In this document: positions 6,432 to 15,150 of the stretch, piece after piece
Numbering within the stretch: the first letter of the stretch is position 1
Layout: each line of letters opens with the position of its first letter
Origin: a virus
Length of the DNA: 30,874 nt
Virus record (IMG/VR): IMGVR_UViG_3300003321_000059
Coordinates: 1 to 30,874 of that record
Reading direction: 5' to 3' (one strand)
Notes under the pieces: model-generated
Databases searched by the model: none
Told to the model about the DNA's origin: nothing
Seen by the model: the letters and a program-made list of their open reading frames with translations, nothing else
Position numbers and translations under genes: made by a program

Positions 6432-7779
6432 AACCCTCACGATTGCCAAGGTTGTCGAAGATGGTGGTGCCGCACTTCGTAGGCTCTACTCAGCCGGAAT
6501 CTCTGCCTCAGACTTTTCAGTCTACGAGGAAGAGTTCCGTTGGGTCGAGCGCCGCATCTCCCAGCGGAAGCCGCTGAACCGGCGCACGTTCCGTCAGAAG
6601 TTCCCTGACTTCGAATGGAATGGCGTGCCAAGTGAGGACGTGGCCGATCTCGCTGCCGAACTGAAAGAGGAGCGTGCCTACGAGGAACTTGCGAAGGTGC
6701 TCTCCACGATCAGTGACAACCTGGAACGCGACAATGCGCTAGAGCTTGCGATCCAAATGCGGGAGCATCTTGGCAATGTGACCAAGAAGTTCCATCCGAT
6801 GGCCGATGTGGAACTCGACTCCGACGTGCGCGGCGTGATCGAGGAAATGCGCAAGGGGATGGCGCTAGCGAAGGCCGGACTGTCGAGCGGGATACCAACT
6901 GGCTTTCCGCATCTCGACCATCACTGGGGCGGCCTGATGCCAGGCGTCTTCATCGAGGTACTTGGCAGAACGGGCGAAGGCAAGTCGCTCAAGGTGAGCG
7001 CGATGGGATGGAGCGGGAAGAAGAATGGATACAAGGTTGGCATCTTCACTCCCGAGTTCAATGAGCACGAGGTTCGCTGCCGGTACCACTGCATCGCCTC
7101 GGCTGACAAGGACGTGCAAGCGGCCGTCGGCCTTGAGCGAAGCTTCCGGCATCGTGCTCTACTTTTCAAGCATGGCTTCAACCTCAAGAGCTATCAGCGG
7201 TTCATGGAGTACCTGCGTGACTCTTCCGGCCGCATGCATCTCCTGAGCGGCGTTCACATGCGGGACAGGATGAGCGTCGGTTACATCGAGGATCGCCTGG
7301 TAGACCTTGAGCTTGATCTTGTCATCGTGGATCCCATCTACCTGCTCAAGCCGGTACGAACTACACGCGACGGCAACAATTGGCAGGAAATCGCGTGGAC
7401 GGCCGAAGCTCTGCATCACCTGAGTGAGCAATACAACATCCCCATCGTCTTCACGAACCAAGCGAATGACAAGCAGAAGGGGTCGGCTCGCGAGGATGCT
7501 CCGCACAAGTCAGACAGCTTTGGCAGTCAGTCGATGACGCACATCGTTGACTACGTGTTGGGAGTCAAGCATGTGAGCGAAGAGAACCACATGATCTGCC
7601 GCGGTACCAAGTCTCGCTTCGGTCAGAACTTCCGCTACGAGTTGGGCTTCTTTGCCAACACTGGCGTGATCAAGCAGAAGACCGCCCTCAAGGGTAGTTA
7701 CTGGAACGGACATGATGAGGACACCGACGAAGATGATCTAACCCAGATGGTCAACAGCGCCATCGGGAAGGAGGACTAA
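6421..7779 (+). CDS. DnaB-type replicative DNA helicase
   Basis: The hexameric helicase that unwinds the phage replication fork. The C-terminal RecA-like domain shows Walker A 'GRTGEGKS' at about residues 182-189, Walker B 'LVIVDPIYLLKP' around residue 300, and a conserved 'FTNQANDKQKGSARED' region that fits the DnaB/DnaB-like motif after the H4 segment. The N-terminal 150 residues are helical, as in DnaB. At 452 residues it has the usual size for a phage DnaB. The start is GTG 6421, which overlaps the end of the preceding frame; the ribosome site is weak (GGAG). The C-terminus is acidic (DEDTDEDDL). It is followed by a TAATG junction and lies in one run with primase, SSB-like protein and polymerase. 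Confidence 0.9.
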   Translation: MSVETLTIAKVVEDGGAALRRLYSAGISASDFSVYEEEFRWVERRISQRKPLNRRTFRQKFPDFEWNGVPSEDVADLAAELKEERAYEELAKVLSTISDNLERDNALELAIQMREHLGNVTKKFHPMADVELDSDVRGVIEEMRKGMALAKAGLSSGIPTGFPHLDHHWGGLMPGVFIEVLGRTGEGKSLKVSAMGWSGKKNGYKVGIFTPEFNEHEVRCRYHCIASADKDVQAAVGLERSFRHRALLFKHGFNLKSYQRFMEYLRDSSGRMHLLSGVHMRDRMSVGYIEDRLVDLELDLVIVDPIYLLKPVRTTRDGNNWQEIAWTAEALHHLSEQYNIPIVFTNQANDKQKGSAREDAPHKSDSFGSQSMTHIVDYVLGVKHVSEENHMICRGTKSRFGQNFRYELGFFANTGVIKQKTALKGSYWNGHDEDTDEDDLTQMVNSAIGKED

Positions 7780-8009
7780 TGCCTGATGCCAAGTTCGTGA
7801 AGGTGCGCGAGCATCTGAGGCGCATGAACCAAATGCGCAAGGGAACGGGTGGCAACATCTTGGAGATTCAGGAGATCGCGCCACAGAAGGGTGAAAAGAT
7901 CATCGACACGCATGCTGAGCGCGTCACTCGTGCGACCGGCGGCGTTACTCGCCTCGGTGGTGGCGATCATGGCAAGATCGAGAAAGGGGTGAAGCGCCTT
8001 GGTCGCTAG
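7779..8009 (+). CDS. Small basic hypothetical protein
   Basis: A 76-residue protein, strongly basic, with helical N-terminus ('FVKVREHLRRMNQMRKGTGG') and a Gly-rich end. The ATG shares its A with the helicase TAA stop and is preceded by GGAGG. No domain is recognised. Position between helicase and nuclease genes suggests a replication accessory role, but this is only context. Confidence 0.65.
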   Translation: MPDAKFVKVREHLRRMNQMRKGTGGNILEIQEIAPQKGEKIIDTHAERVTRATGGVTRLGGGDHGKIEKGVKRLGR

Positions 8010-8331
8010 TTCCGGCTACTTCCTCTGTGGTTGTCATCCGAATGAGAAGCGTCACTATTCAGGTGATGTTGTCAATGGCGTTTATACGGACAGGCGCTTC
8101 GATAGTCAGGGTTTTGAAGTTTGCCCGGAGCATGGTGAGCGCTTGTATGGTTTTGCCTCGGTGCCAACTTCGGACGAAGCTGGGTTTCGTCCTGACTTCA
8201 GGTACAAGTCCAGGCATGCTCTTAGCAACCTGACTGTCGATTACGAGGATCGGCGTGACAACCGCGATCCCGAAGAGGTTTATGCTGAGCGTCAGCGCGA
8301 GAAAGCACAGTTGTCAAACGGTCATGGCTAG
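7999..8331 (+). CDS. Hypothetical protein with Cys/His cluster
   Basis: The 110-residue product starts at TTG 7999, which has AAAGGGG 9 bases upstream and overlaps the previous stop. The segments 'YFLCGCHPNEKRHYSG' and 'FEVCPEHGERLYG' give a C-x-C-H...C-x-x-H set that could bind one zinc ion. The C-terminus is charged and probably helical. No family is recognised. Confidence 0.65.
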   Translation: MVASSGYFLCGCHPNEKRHYSGDVVNGVYTDRRFDSQGFEVCPEHGERLYGFASVPTSDEAGFRPDFRYKSRHALSNLTVDYEDRRDNRDPEEVYAERQREKAQLSNGHG

Positions 8332-8677
8332 TCCCTACGGCCCATATCCTGGCGTAGTCGAGCTTGTCCATGACGGCGACACGATCTATTGCGCACTCGA
8401 TCTTGGCTTCGATCTCACGGTGCATACCAAGGTGCGTGTCCTTGGGATCAATGCGCCTGAGTTGAGCACGTCTGAAGGCAAGGAAGCTCGTGACTTTGCG
8501 CAAGAGGCGCTTCCAATAGGTGCCAAGGTTCAGATCATTTCCTACGGCTGGGACAAGTACGGTGGGCGAATCGATGGCTCAATTCAGATGCGCCACGCCG
8601 TGAATGCCAACGGCACGCTCTACACCGACTTCGCAAGCCTGATGATCGACACTGGGCATGCGGTGATGATGCCGTGA
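8324..8677 (+). CDS. Thermonuclease (staphylococcal-nuclease-like)
   Basis: A 117-residue SNase-fold protein that would cut DNA or RNA phosphodiester bonds in a calcium-dependent way. Seen in order: 'VVELVHDGDTI' (the metal Asp strand), 'KVRVLGINAPE' (Arg and Glu equivalent to the catalytic R35 and E43 of staphylococcal nuclease), 'SEGKEARDFAQEAL', and 'DKYGGRIDG' (second catalytic Arg). The start at ATG 8324 overlaps the previous stop; there is no signal peptide, so it acts inside the cell, perhaps on host DNA or in recombination. It ends with a GTGA junction. Confidence 0.85.
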   Translation: MASPYGPYPGVVELVHDGDTIYCALDLGFDLTVHTKVRVLGINAPELSTSEGKEARDFAQEALPIGAKVQIISYGWDKYGGRIDGSIQMRHAVNANGTLYTDFASLMIDTGHAVMMP

Positions 8678-8874
8678 TCGAGACACTTGACAAGATCCGC
8701 CACAAGATTCCGTTCTGGTGGTGGATGACCTACGACACGCTCGTGCTTCTTGTCATTTTATGGGGGGTGCATCCACGCGATATGTGGTTCGTCATCGGTC
8801 TCATCATCCTTGGCATTGCAGTTGTCATCGACACGATTGAGTTCATCGTCAAGAACCCCTGGCGGAAGAGATGA
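8674..8874 (+). CDS. Small membrane protein, two TM segments
   Basis: A 66-residue protein with a basic N-terminus and hydrophobic segments 'FWWWMTYDTLVLLVILWGV' and 'MWFVIGLIILGIAVVID', ending 'KNPWRKR'. Starts as GTGA on the nuclease stop and ends in an ATGA overlap with primase. No family is recognised; membrane proteins inside replication modules sometimes tether replication to the membrane, but nothing here shows that. Confidence 0.65.
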   Translation: MIETLDKIRHKIPFWWWMTYDTLVLLVILWGVHPRDMWFVIGLIILGIAVVIDTIEFIVKNPWRKR

Positions 8875-9893
8875 TTTACGACGGTCGCTATATCGATGTG
8901 CTCGCCTTGTGGGGTGAGTTCGTGGACTTGCCTGATCACATCGAGGATCCGTTGCCGACCTACTTGCCAAAGGTTCGCTGCCCAAATCCCGACCACGACA
9001 CACACAAGGCGCACTTCCAGATCAATACGAAGCAGCCGCTCGTCCATTGCTTTGCCAACTGCGGGATCAGCGGCACATACGAACATGCCATCTCGGTGAT
9101 CAAGGGGTGTAGCGAGCGTGACGCAAGACGCACTATTCTCCGAGCCTCCCGCGTACCACTTGCGGGAGACATTGCAACGGCAGGCGGAGTTGGCAAGCGT
9201 AAGACGGTTGCAGTCGATTCCGAGATGGAGAAGGACAGGAGGGCACTTGAAGGCGGACGGTTCACCTTCCTGCCAAAGCCAGCTAGACACTTCCTCGATT
9301 ACCGTGGCATCGATGGCTCCTCACGAGGCAAGTGGCAGATCGGGTTCGATGAAGACACGGATAGACTTGTCATCCCAGCCTACGACGAGCGCAATGTCTT
9401 TCGTTTCCTGATCCGGCAGAGGATCGACGGCATCTCGCGAGCGAAGTACCTCTACACGCCAGGCGGGATCAAGACTGGGATTCTGTTCGGTGCTTGCTAT
9501 CTGGACAGGGAGACGGTACGATCCCGCGGCCTGATCCTCTGCGAAGGGCCGCTGGATGCGATTCGCCTTCATCAGTTGGGTTTCGCCAATGCGGTCGCGA
9601 TACTTGGCACCGGGATCAGCAGCAGTCAGGTTCGCCTGATTGACAAGATACACCCGAAGCGTATCTACCTGATGTTCGATAAAGACGAAGCAGGCGTTCA
9701 CAACATCGAGCTTGCCAAGACTAGGATCCGCAAGGTTCCTCTTTTCGTCTGCCGGTATCCAAAGGGCAAGAGCGATCCGGGTGAAATGACAAACCACGAA
9801 GTAGAAAGGAGCATTGATCGAGCGTTGACAACTTTTGAGTTCAGTCGTAAATCCCGAAGTGCAATCAAGACGAAGGTAGGTGTTCATGGCTAA
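8871..9893 (+). CDS. DNA primase (CHC2 zinc finger + Toprim)
   Basis: Makes RNA primers for phage replication. The N-terminus carries a CHC2-like zinc finger: Cys37, His42, the His59-Cys60 pair and Cys64 in 'VRCPNPDHD...VHCFANC'. The DnaG core follows with 'LDYRGIDG', 'DRLVIPAYDERNVFRFLIRQ' and 'YLYTPGG'. A Toprim domain then shows 'LILCEGPLDAIRL' (catalytic Glu near residue 224) and 'YLMFDKDEAG' (metal Asp pair near 270). At 340 residues it is a short primase lacking a large helicase-interaction domain, so contact with the separate DnaB-type helicase may use the short C-terminus. The start is an ATGA overlap; its end overlaps the next start by 8 bases. Confidence 0.88.
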   Translation: MIYDGRYIDVLALWGEFVDLPDHIEDPLPTYLPKVRCPNPDHDTHKAHFQINTKQPLVHCFANCGISGTYEHAISVIKGCSERDARRTILRASRVPLAGDIATAGGVGKRKTVAVDSEMEKDRRALEGGRFTFLPKPARHFLDYRGIDGSSRGKWQIGFDEDTDRLVIPAYDERNVFRFLIRQRIDGISRAKYLYTPGGIKTGILFGACYLDRETVRSRGLILCEGPLDAIRLHQLGFANAVAILGTGISSSQVRLIDKIHPKRIYLMFDKDEAGVHNIELAKTRIRKVPLFVCRYPKGKSDPGEMTNHEVERSIDRALTTFEFSRKSRSAIKTKVGVHG

Positions 9894-11172
9894 GAAAACT
9901 TGGCAGGTCGCCAGGATTCGGGACGAAGAGGACTACAAGACCGGAGGCAACTCGGACTTCCTCTCGCTCGATGAGGGTGAAAACTTCCTCGGCTACTTCC
10001 TCGGTGAAGCCGACGAGAAGATCGAGGATCCCGCGTTCTTCCCGTACAAGGTTCACTGGATCAACAAGGGCAGTGTGCCGTGTGCTGGTGAGGATTGCCC
10101 GTACTGCCAGGATGGCGACCGGCCGCGTGCCAAGGCGTTGACCCTCTGGCTCGTGACCCGCAACCCGCGCGGTGACAAGACCGAAGACGGCGAATTGATG
10201 ATCTGGGACATGCCCGTCACGGTCATCCGCCAGCTTCGCGAGTTCCGCGCTGAGGACGAACAAGTCAAGGGCCGCATGTTCCGCGTTGGCAGGCCGGAAG
10301 AGAAGCAGTACGCGCTCATGCCGAAGACCGATGTGCTCAAGGCCAAGCAGATCAAGGAGGCGCTGAAAGAGGCGCCCGACTTCGAGCAGATGCTTACCAA
10401 CAAGCTCCGCAAGGCGTTGGAGGGTGTCGCGCTGTCTCGTGTGTTGGAGGATGACGTGTTGGAGGATGACGACGATGATGATGAGCCGAAGGGCAAGTCG
10501 AAGTCGTCTTCTGCCAAGTCGTCCAAGAAGGGCAAGACCAAGGACGACGATGACGAGGCGACCACCGACGAGTGGCCGGATGACGGTCTCGACGGTGAGA
10601 CGGTCACGGTTGTCAAGGTGGAGAAGGAAGGTCAGTGGGTCGAAGTCGAAGCTGACGACTACGACGGCAAGATCAAGGTCTGGACGACCGACGACATCGA
10701 GTTCGACCTGACCGATCTGTCCAAGGGCGACAAGGTTACGGTCACGACCGGCGAGAAGGACGACGACGGCGAGTACGTGCTGACCGAGGAGCCTGAGACT
10801 GCCGGTGAGTCGAGCGATGGCGATGACGACGAGACGGGTGACAACAACCTTCCTGAGTCCATCGAGGATGCCGAGTTCGAAATCACCGAGATCGACACTG
10901 CCAACCAGACCATCGAAGTGAAGAACGACGAGTACGAGTTCACGCTGTTCTTCCTCGACAAAGGCCCGGCATCGAAGGTGGACTTCGATGACTACGAGGC
11001 TGGCAACAAGGTCACGTTCTCGGCCGAGAAGGATTCGGTCGGTGACATGGTTGCCACTTCGATCCCCGAGGTTGTCAAGGAGAAGGCCGCCAAGGGCGGA
11101 AAGAAGGGTGGCGGTAAGGCGTCCGGAAAGTCCGGCAAGAAGTCGGGTAAGGGCGCCAAATCCAAGAAGTGA
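9886..11172 (+). CDS. Large single-strand-DNA-binding-like protein with acidic linker and basic tail
   Basis: A 428-residue protein starting at ATG 9886 (AAGGTAGG 5-12 bases upstream). Residues 1-180 resemble phage gp32-type ssDNA-binding cores: 'ENFLGYFLGEADEKIED', a Cys trio 'CAGEDCPYC' (66, 71, 74) as in zinc-containing gp32 proteins, then 'KALTLWLVTRNPRGD' and 'EDGELMIWDMPVTVIRQL'. A highly acidic stretch (about 186-200) and a Ser/Lys linker follow. Then come two similar beta domains (about 237-305 and 328-392; 'VEVEADDYDGKIKVWTTDDI' and 'IEVKNDEYEFTLFFLD'), and last a Lys/Gly/Ser tail of about 35 residues. The basic tail is the reverse of the acidic tip of bacterial SSB. The ssDNA-binding role is inferred from the N-terminal pattern and from the primase-HU-polymerase neighbourhood. 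Confidence 0.7.
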   Translation: MAKKTWQVARIRDEEDYKTGGNSDFLSLDEGENFLGYFLGEADEKIEDPAFFPYKVHWINKGSVPCAGEDCPYCQDGDRPRAKALTLWLVTRNPRGDKTEDGELMIWDMPVTVIRQLREFRAEDEQVKGRMFRVGRPEEKQYALMPKTDVLKAKQIKEALKEAPDFEQMLTNKLRKALEGVALSRVLEDDVLEDDDDDDEPKGKSKSSSAKSSKKGKTKDDDDEATTDEWPDDGLDGETVTVVKVEKEGQWVEVEADDYDGKIKVWTTDDIEFDLTDLSKGDKVTVTTGEKDDDGEYVLTEEPETAGESSDGDDDETGDNNLPESIEDAEFEITEIDTANQTIEVKNDEYEFTLFFLDKGPASKVDFDDYEAGNKVTFSAEKDSVGDMVATSIPEVVKEKAAKGGKKGGGKASGKSGKKSGKGAKSKK

Positions 11173-11178
11173 CAAACC

Positions 11179-11251
11179 AGAAGTGGGCGTCGGCTCGATT
11201 CTTCATCACGCAAGCCTGGCGTGTAAGCGACCATATGTGGTGCCCACTTCT
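11179..11251. repeat. 10-bp inverted repeat between SSB-like and HU-like genes
   Basis: AGAAGTGGGC (11179-11188) is a perfect inverted repeat of GCCCACTTCT (11242-11251). The 53-base interval contains a smaller hairpin CACGC/GCGTG (11207-11211 with 11219-11223). No U-run follows. The RNA would form a long stem 20-odd bases before the HU-like ribosome site, so it may be a leader structure, a processing site or a partial terminator. Confidence 0.55.
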
Positions 11252-11277
11252 GACTCAACCGACGAAAGGATGACAAT

Positions 11278-11613
11278 ATGGCTACGACGTACAAGCTGAC
11301 CCAGACCGAGCTTGCCGAGGAGATCGCATCCGAGCTTGGCTGCTCGCGCTCCGAGGCCAAGAAGTTCCTCGACGCTGCCTTTACGGTGGCTGCCAGCAAC
11401 GTGAAGCAGGGCTACCGCGTGGAGATCGCAGGCATCACCATCGAGCCGAAGCTTCGTCCGGCTGCCAAGGCACGGATGGGCCGCAACCCGCAGACCGGCG
11501 AGCCGGTCAAGATCGCGGCTCGCAAGGAGTCGGTACAGGTCAAGGCGCGTGTCTCCAAGAAGATGAAGGATCAGGCGCCGAAGCTGGCGAAGCTCAAGGA
11601 GATGCTGGGGTAA
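11278..11613 (+). CDS. HU/IHF-family DNA-bending protein
   Basis: A histone-like protein that bends and compacts DNA. The N-terminal helices ('LTQTELAEEIASELGCSRSEAKKFLDAAFTVAASNV') and the arm region 'AKARMGRNPQTGEPVKIAA' with the RNPQTG motif are diagnostic of HU/IHF; the arm inserts in the minor groove. A 20-residue Lys-rich C-terminal tail ('VSKKMKDQAPKLAKLKEM') extends beyond the usual 90-residue HU. The ATG is preceded by GAAAGGA and the TGACAA motif in the spacer. It sits between the SSB-like gene and the polymerase, so it may shape the replication origin or the packaged genome. Confidence 0.9.
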   Translation: MATTYKLTQTELAEEIASELGCSRSEAKKFLDAAFTVAASNVKQGYRVEIAGITIEPKLRPAAKARMGRNPQTGEPVKIAARKESVQVKARVSKKMKDQAPKLAKLKEMLG

Positions 11614-11614
11614 G

Positions 11615-14600
11615 ATGACAACTGCACCCGACCTACACGTCCACTCGACGTTTTCAACCTACGATGGAATGGGGTCGCCGAAGGCGGTAGTCGCGCGTGC
11701 AGTTGAACTGGGCTGGGGTGCTGTTGCGCTGACCGAACATGGTTGGCTTGGCAGCGCCCCAGTTCTCTATCAAGAGGCGAAGAAGGCTGGGATCAAGCCG
11801 ATCATCGGTTGTGAGATGTACGTCACCCCGGAGGATGACCTGCGTGATGGTGACAAGTCCGTACTCAAAGAGCGGCGGCATCTCACAGTGCTGGCTCTCA
11901 GTTTCGAGGGTTACCAGAACCTTGTCACCTGGGTCAATGCCTCGATGGAACGGCCGCTCTATTACAACGGGCCGCGGATCTCAGTTGAGCGGATGGTGGA
12001 CATTGCCAAGTGGCCGCTCCATCACAACGTGATCTTGAGCGGCTGTCTCGGCGGCGAGCTATGCCAGTGCCTCTTGCATGGCAACGGCAACGCTGACTAC
12101 GCGGCCGAGTCCCTGGTCGGAGCGATGTCCGTAGCCTTCCCGAATTTCTACATCGAGATCCAGAACCATCAACATGACAAGTTCATGGAGCGTGGATTGT
12201 CGAATTACGAGGAAATGGTGACGAGCCAAGCAGTCGTCAGGGACAGACTCCTCGATTTGGCATCCACACTCGATGTACCTGTCATCGTCACGAACGATTC
12301 GCACTATCAGTCGCAGGATCAACGCAAGGCGCACATGGCGATGCTCGCCCGGAAGCAGTGGCGTCGTGCAAGAGACGCGCACGAGGGCGAGACGCATGAA
12401 GCCGAAGCCACGGGGTTCGCCGGTCAGTACGCATACTGGCTGAGCTATATGCGGCCGATGGAGAAGATTGCGGCCTCACTGCCAAGGTGGGCTGAGAAGC
12501 AAGCAATCGAATCGATCTATGAAATCGTGGAAGAAGCCAATGTCCGACTCGACCCTCTTGACAAGTTTAGTTACTCCGTCCCGCGGTCGGGTTACGATTC
12601 TCCTGTTGAAGAAGTCTGTCGTCGTTCTAAGGCCAGGCTCAAGTCAATGGTTCTGCGGCATGGTCAAGTGGCGGCTGACCGCTTCGAATATGAACTAGAC
12701 GCGATGAAAGACTTTGCGGACTACCTCGTACTTGTCAGTGACGTAGTTCGCATGGCGCGGCACTCAGGCATCTACACCTGGACGCGAGGCTCTGCCGCCA
12801 ACTCCCTGGTCGCGTACTGCCTGAAGATCCACGACATCGATCCCATCCATTACAAGCTGATGTTCGAACGCTTTGTCAACCCCGAGCGGATGAAGTTGCC
12901 GGACATCGACCTGGACATTGAGGGCCATCGTCGCGATGACGTGGCTCGCATGGTCGTGGAGCACATGAGCGAGATCGAGGGTGACAACAACGTGCGAGGT
13001 ATTTGCACGTTCTCCACGATCAACAATCGGGCGGCCTTCCGGCTGATGGCATCGGCCGCTGGCGTGCCAGAGGAACGGATCGATGAACTTGCCAAGATCC
13101 TGCCGCAGATGATCGATAGTGGTCTCGTGGAATCCGACGAAGAAGCCTACGAGATGCTGAAGGACGAGTACCCGGATCTCTACGACTTGGTATCGGACGT
13201 GTTCGATTCAATCGGCGGCGTCTCCCAGCATGCCTGTGCCTTCGTGATCGGTACCAAGGAACGGCCGCTGGAAACGTGGGTACCGAACTACAGGATCGGT
13301 TCGTCCGATGCGCTTGTCACTCAATACAACATGAAGGCCATCGAGGAACTTGGCTTCCTGAAGCTCGACTTGCTCAAGTTGGACACGCTCTCGATCATGC
13401 ACAATGTCGCGAGGATGCTTGGCAAGGACATGAAGTGGCTCGACTCGATCATGGCCACCGAGACCGGCATCTACGATGAGGAGGATGCGGCCACCTTCGA
13501 CCTTCTCAGGCAGGGCCGCACAGAGGGCATCCACACGATGCAGGGAGCCACGCAGAGGCGCGGATGCATCGAGGTAGGGGTTGAGACCGATGACGACCTT
13601 GTGGCCGTCCAGGGGCTTTACAGACCGTCAGGGACGCGTACTGGACTCGACAAGGCATTCGTCAATCGCAAGCACGGCCGTGAGGATTGGGAGAGCGTCA
13701 ACGAGTTGGCAGGTGAATTCCTCGATGAGACCTACGGCATCGCCATCTTCCAAGAGCAGATCATGGAGATGGGCAGCGCGATGGGCATGACCGGCGCCGA
13801 GATCGATGATCTCTACAAGGCGATCAAGACTGCCAAGGGCGTAGGCCGCGGTGCCAGGGAGCTTTTCGAGAAGTTCGAACCGACGTTCCGCAAGTACGCT
13901 GACAAGCTCATGCCCAAGAGCGAGGCCGACGAGCTATGGGCTGAATGGGAGAAGCTACAGGGGTACACGTTCAACCGCGGTCATGCAACGAGCTACGCGA
14001 TCTTGGCACTAAAGACTGCGTACCTGAAGGCGCACCACCCCCAGGAGTTCTTCGTGGCCTTGCTCGACCGCTATCCGAACAATCCTCGATACTTGGCAGC
14101 AGCTATCGCAGAAGGCTTCACCTTTGAAGCCCCCGATGTCAATGCGTCAGGAGGGAGTTTTGCCAAAGGATCAACTGACAAGTCTATTCGCATCGGTCTT
14201 TCCAAGATCAAAGGCGTTGGCCCAGGTGCTGTTTCGGAGATCACCCGCAATCAACCGTTCGCTTCCGTTGATGACCTTCGAGAGAGAACGAGTGGGCATC
14301 GCGTCAAACAACCAACCATCAATGCACTTGCAGCAGTCGGTGCGTTTCAATCGCTTGGCATTGAGGGCGAGAAAGACGACCTGACCGACTTCGAACTGAT
14401 GGAGTTCATCCCGAGGAAGCCGCAAGCCTTCAACGGATGCAAGCCACAGATCCGTCTCAAGCGCGGTGGCAACTGGGAGTTCACCGGGCTAGAGCGCGGA
14501 GTCACCGTGGCGCAAGGCAAGTCCTTCTGTGCCAAGCTGTTCTGGCTCCTACCCGTGAGTGACAACTTCACGATGAAAACGAGCGCGACCGGCAAGGTCA

Positions 14601-14899
14601 ACGCATTTCTGCTCACTGCGGTGGACGAGAACGGCATCCCCTTCGACCTGATCGTTCCCGACATCGAGCGCAAGGCGAGCGAAGTGAAGCTACTCAAGCT
14701 GCTTGCCAAGCGCGGCAAGGATGTCGTGGTTTGCGCCGAGGGACAAGTAAGCATGCCTTTCCTGCGTGGCGGCAACACTGGCTTCAAGCTCTGGGGGATC
14801 GCTGGTGCAGAGCAAGGAAATCCGAACGTCTGGAATGCCGACGAGGATCTGGCCAAGATGATCATTCACTTGGCAGATCAGAAGAGGAGAAAAAGATGA
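11615..14899 (+). CDS. dnaE: DNA polymerase III alpha subunit (DnaE type) with PHP domain
   Basis: The phage replicative polymerase, 1094 residues against about 1160 for E. coli DnaE. The N-terminal PHP domain is intact in its metal motifs: 'DLHVHSTFSTYDG' (H8, H10), 'ALTEHG', 'IIGCEMYV', 'VTNDSHYQ', so it may have proofreading activity. The palm has 'LPDIDLDIEG' with Asp430 and Asp432, and the third catalytic Asp585 in 'FLKLDLLKLDTLSIM'. Finger and thumb signatures include 'GVSQHACAFVIG', 'VQGLYRPSG', 'YGIAIFQEQIMEMG' and 'GYTFNRGHATSYAILALKTAY'. A helix-hairpin-helix follows ('IKGVGPGAVSEI', about 864). The C-terminus is short, without an obvious clamp or tau-binding tail. It begins two bases after the HU-like stop region; most phages carry a family A or B polymerase instead. 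Confidence 0.93.
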   Translation: MTTAPDLHVHSTFSTYDGMGSPKAVVARAVELGWGAVALTEHGWLGSAPVLYQEAKKAGIKPIIGCEMYVTPEDDLRDGDKSVLKERRHLTVLALSFEGYQNLVTWVNASMERPLYYNGPRISVERMVDIAKWPLHHNVILSGCLGGELCQCLLHGNGNADYAAESLVGAMSVAFPNFYIEIQNHQHDKFMERGLSNYEEMVTSQAVVRDRLLDLASTLDVPVIVTNDSHYQSQDQRKAHMAMLARKQWRRARDAHEGETHEAEATGFAGQYAYWLSYMRPMEKIAASLPRWAEKQAIESIYEIVEEANVRLDPLDKFSYSVPRSGYDSPVEEVCRRSKARLKSMVLRHGQVAADRFEYELDAMKDFADYLVLVSDVVRMARHSGIYTWTRGSAANSLVAYCLKIHDIDPIHYKLMFERFVNPERMKLPDIDLDIEGHRRDDVARMVVEHMSEIEGDNNVRGICTFSTINNRAAFRLMASAAGVPEERIDELAKILPQMIDSGLVESDEEAYEMLKDEYPDLYDLVSDVFDSIGGVSQHACAFVIGTKERPLETWVPNYRIGSSDALVTQYNMKAIEELGFLKLDLLKLDTLSIMHNVARMLGKDMKWLDSIMATETGIYDEEDAATFDLLRQGRTEGIHTMQGATQRRGCIEVGVETDDDLVAVQGLYRPSGTRTGLDKAFVNRKHGREDWESVNELAGEFLDETYGIAIFQEQIMEMGSAMGMTGAEIDDLYKAIKTAKGVGRGARELFEKFEPTFRKYADKLMPKSEADELWAEWEKLQGYTFNRGHATSYAILALKTAYLKAHHPQEFFVALLDRYPNNPRYLAAAIAEGFTFEAPDVNASGGSFAKGSTDKSIRIGLSKIKGVGPGAVSEITRNQPFASVDDLRERTSGHRVKQPTINALAAVGAFQSLGIEGEKDDLTDFELMEFIPRKPQAFNGCKPQIRLKRGGNWEFTGLERGVTVAQGKSFCAKLFWLLPVSDNFTMKTSATGKVNAFLLTAVDENGIPFDLIVPDIERKASEVKLLKLLAKRGKDVVVCAEGQVSMPFLRGGNTGFKLWGIAGAEQGNPNVWNADEDLAKMIIHLADQKRRKR

Positions 14900-15150
14900 G
14901 CGTGCATGATGCCAATTACAAGAAGATCAAGAAGGAACTTGGCGTTCCTGAGGATGAGCCGATCTTCATTCTTCGCGGCAAGGACGACTTGGCAGCAGCC
15001 ATCGTCGCGCGATACAAGAACATGGCAGCGGGGATCGAGGATCCTGCCAAGATGCCGAGTGAGGAGTGGTTCATGGGGATGGAGTCGGTCTGTCGTGAAT
15101 TCAACAACTTCCGCAATGACAACCCTGATCTCGTAAGGGTGCCCGACTGA
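14896..15150 (+). CDS. Small hypothetical protein after polymerase
   Basis: An 84-residue protein ('EPIFILRGKDDLAAAIVARY') that starts at ATG 14896, overlapping the polymerase stop as ATGA with GAGGAG upstream. The centre looks like a helical domain ('PSEEWFMGMESVCREFNNFR'). Phrases of the type 'IFILRGKDdLAp.ai..Y' are common in small phage proteins of unknown role. Translational coupling to the polymerase suggests co-expression. Confidence 0.7.
   Translation: MSVHDANYKKIKKELGVPEDEPIFILRGKDDLAAAIVARYKNMAAGIEDPAKMPSEEWFMGMESVCREFNNFRNDNPDLVRVPD

Noticed and set aside
9865-11175. Long minus-strand open frame opposite the SSB-like gene
   Set aside because: It mirrors the Asp/Glu/Lys-rich codons of the + gene, has a Leu/Val-rich low-complexity product, no ribosome site and no minus-strand neighbours.
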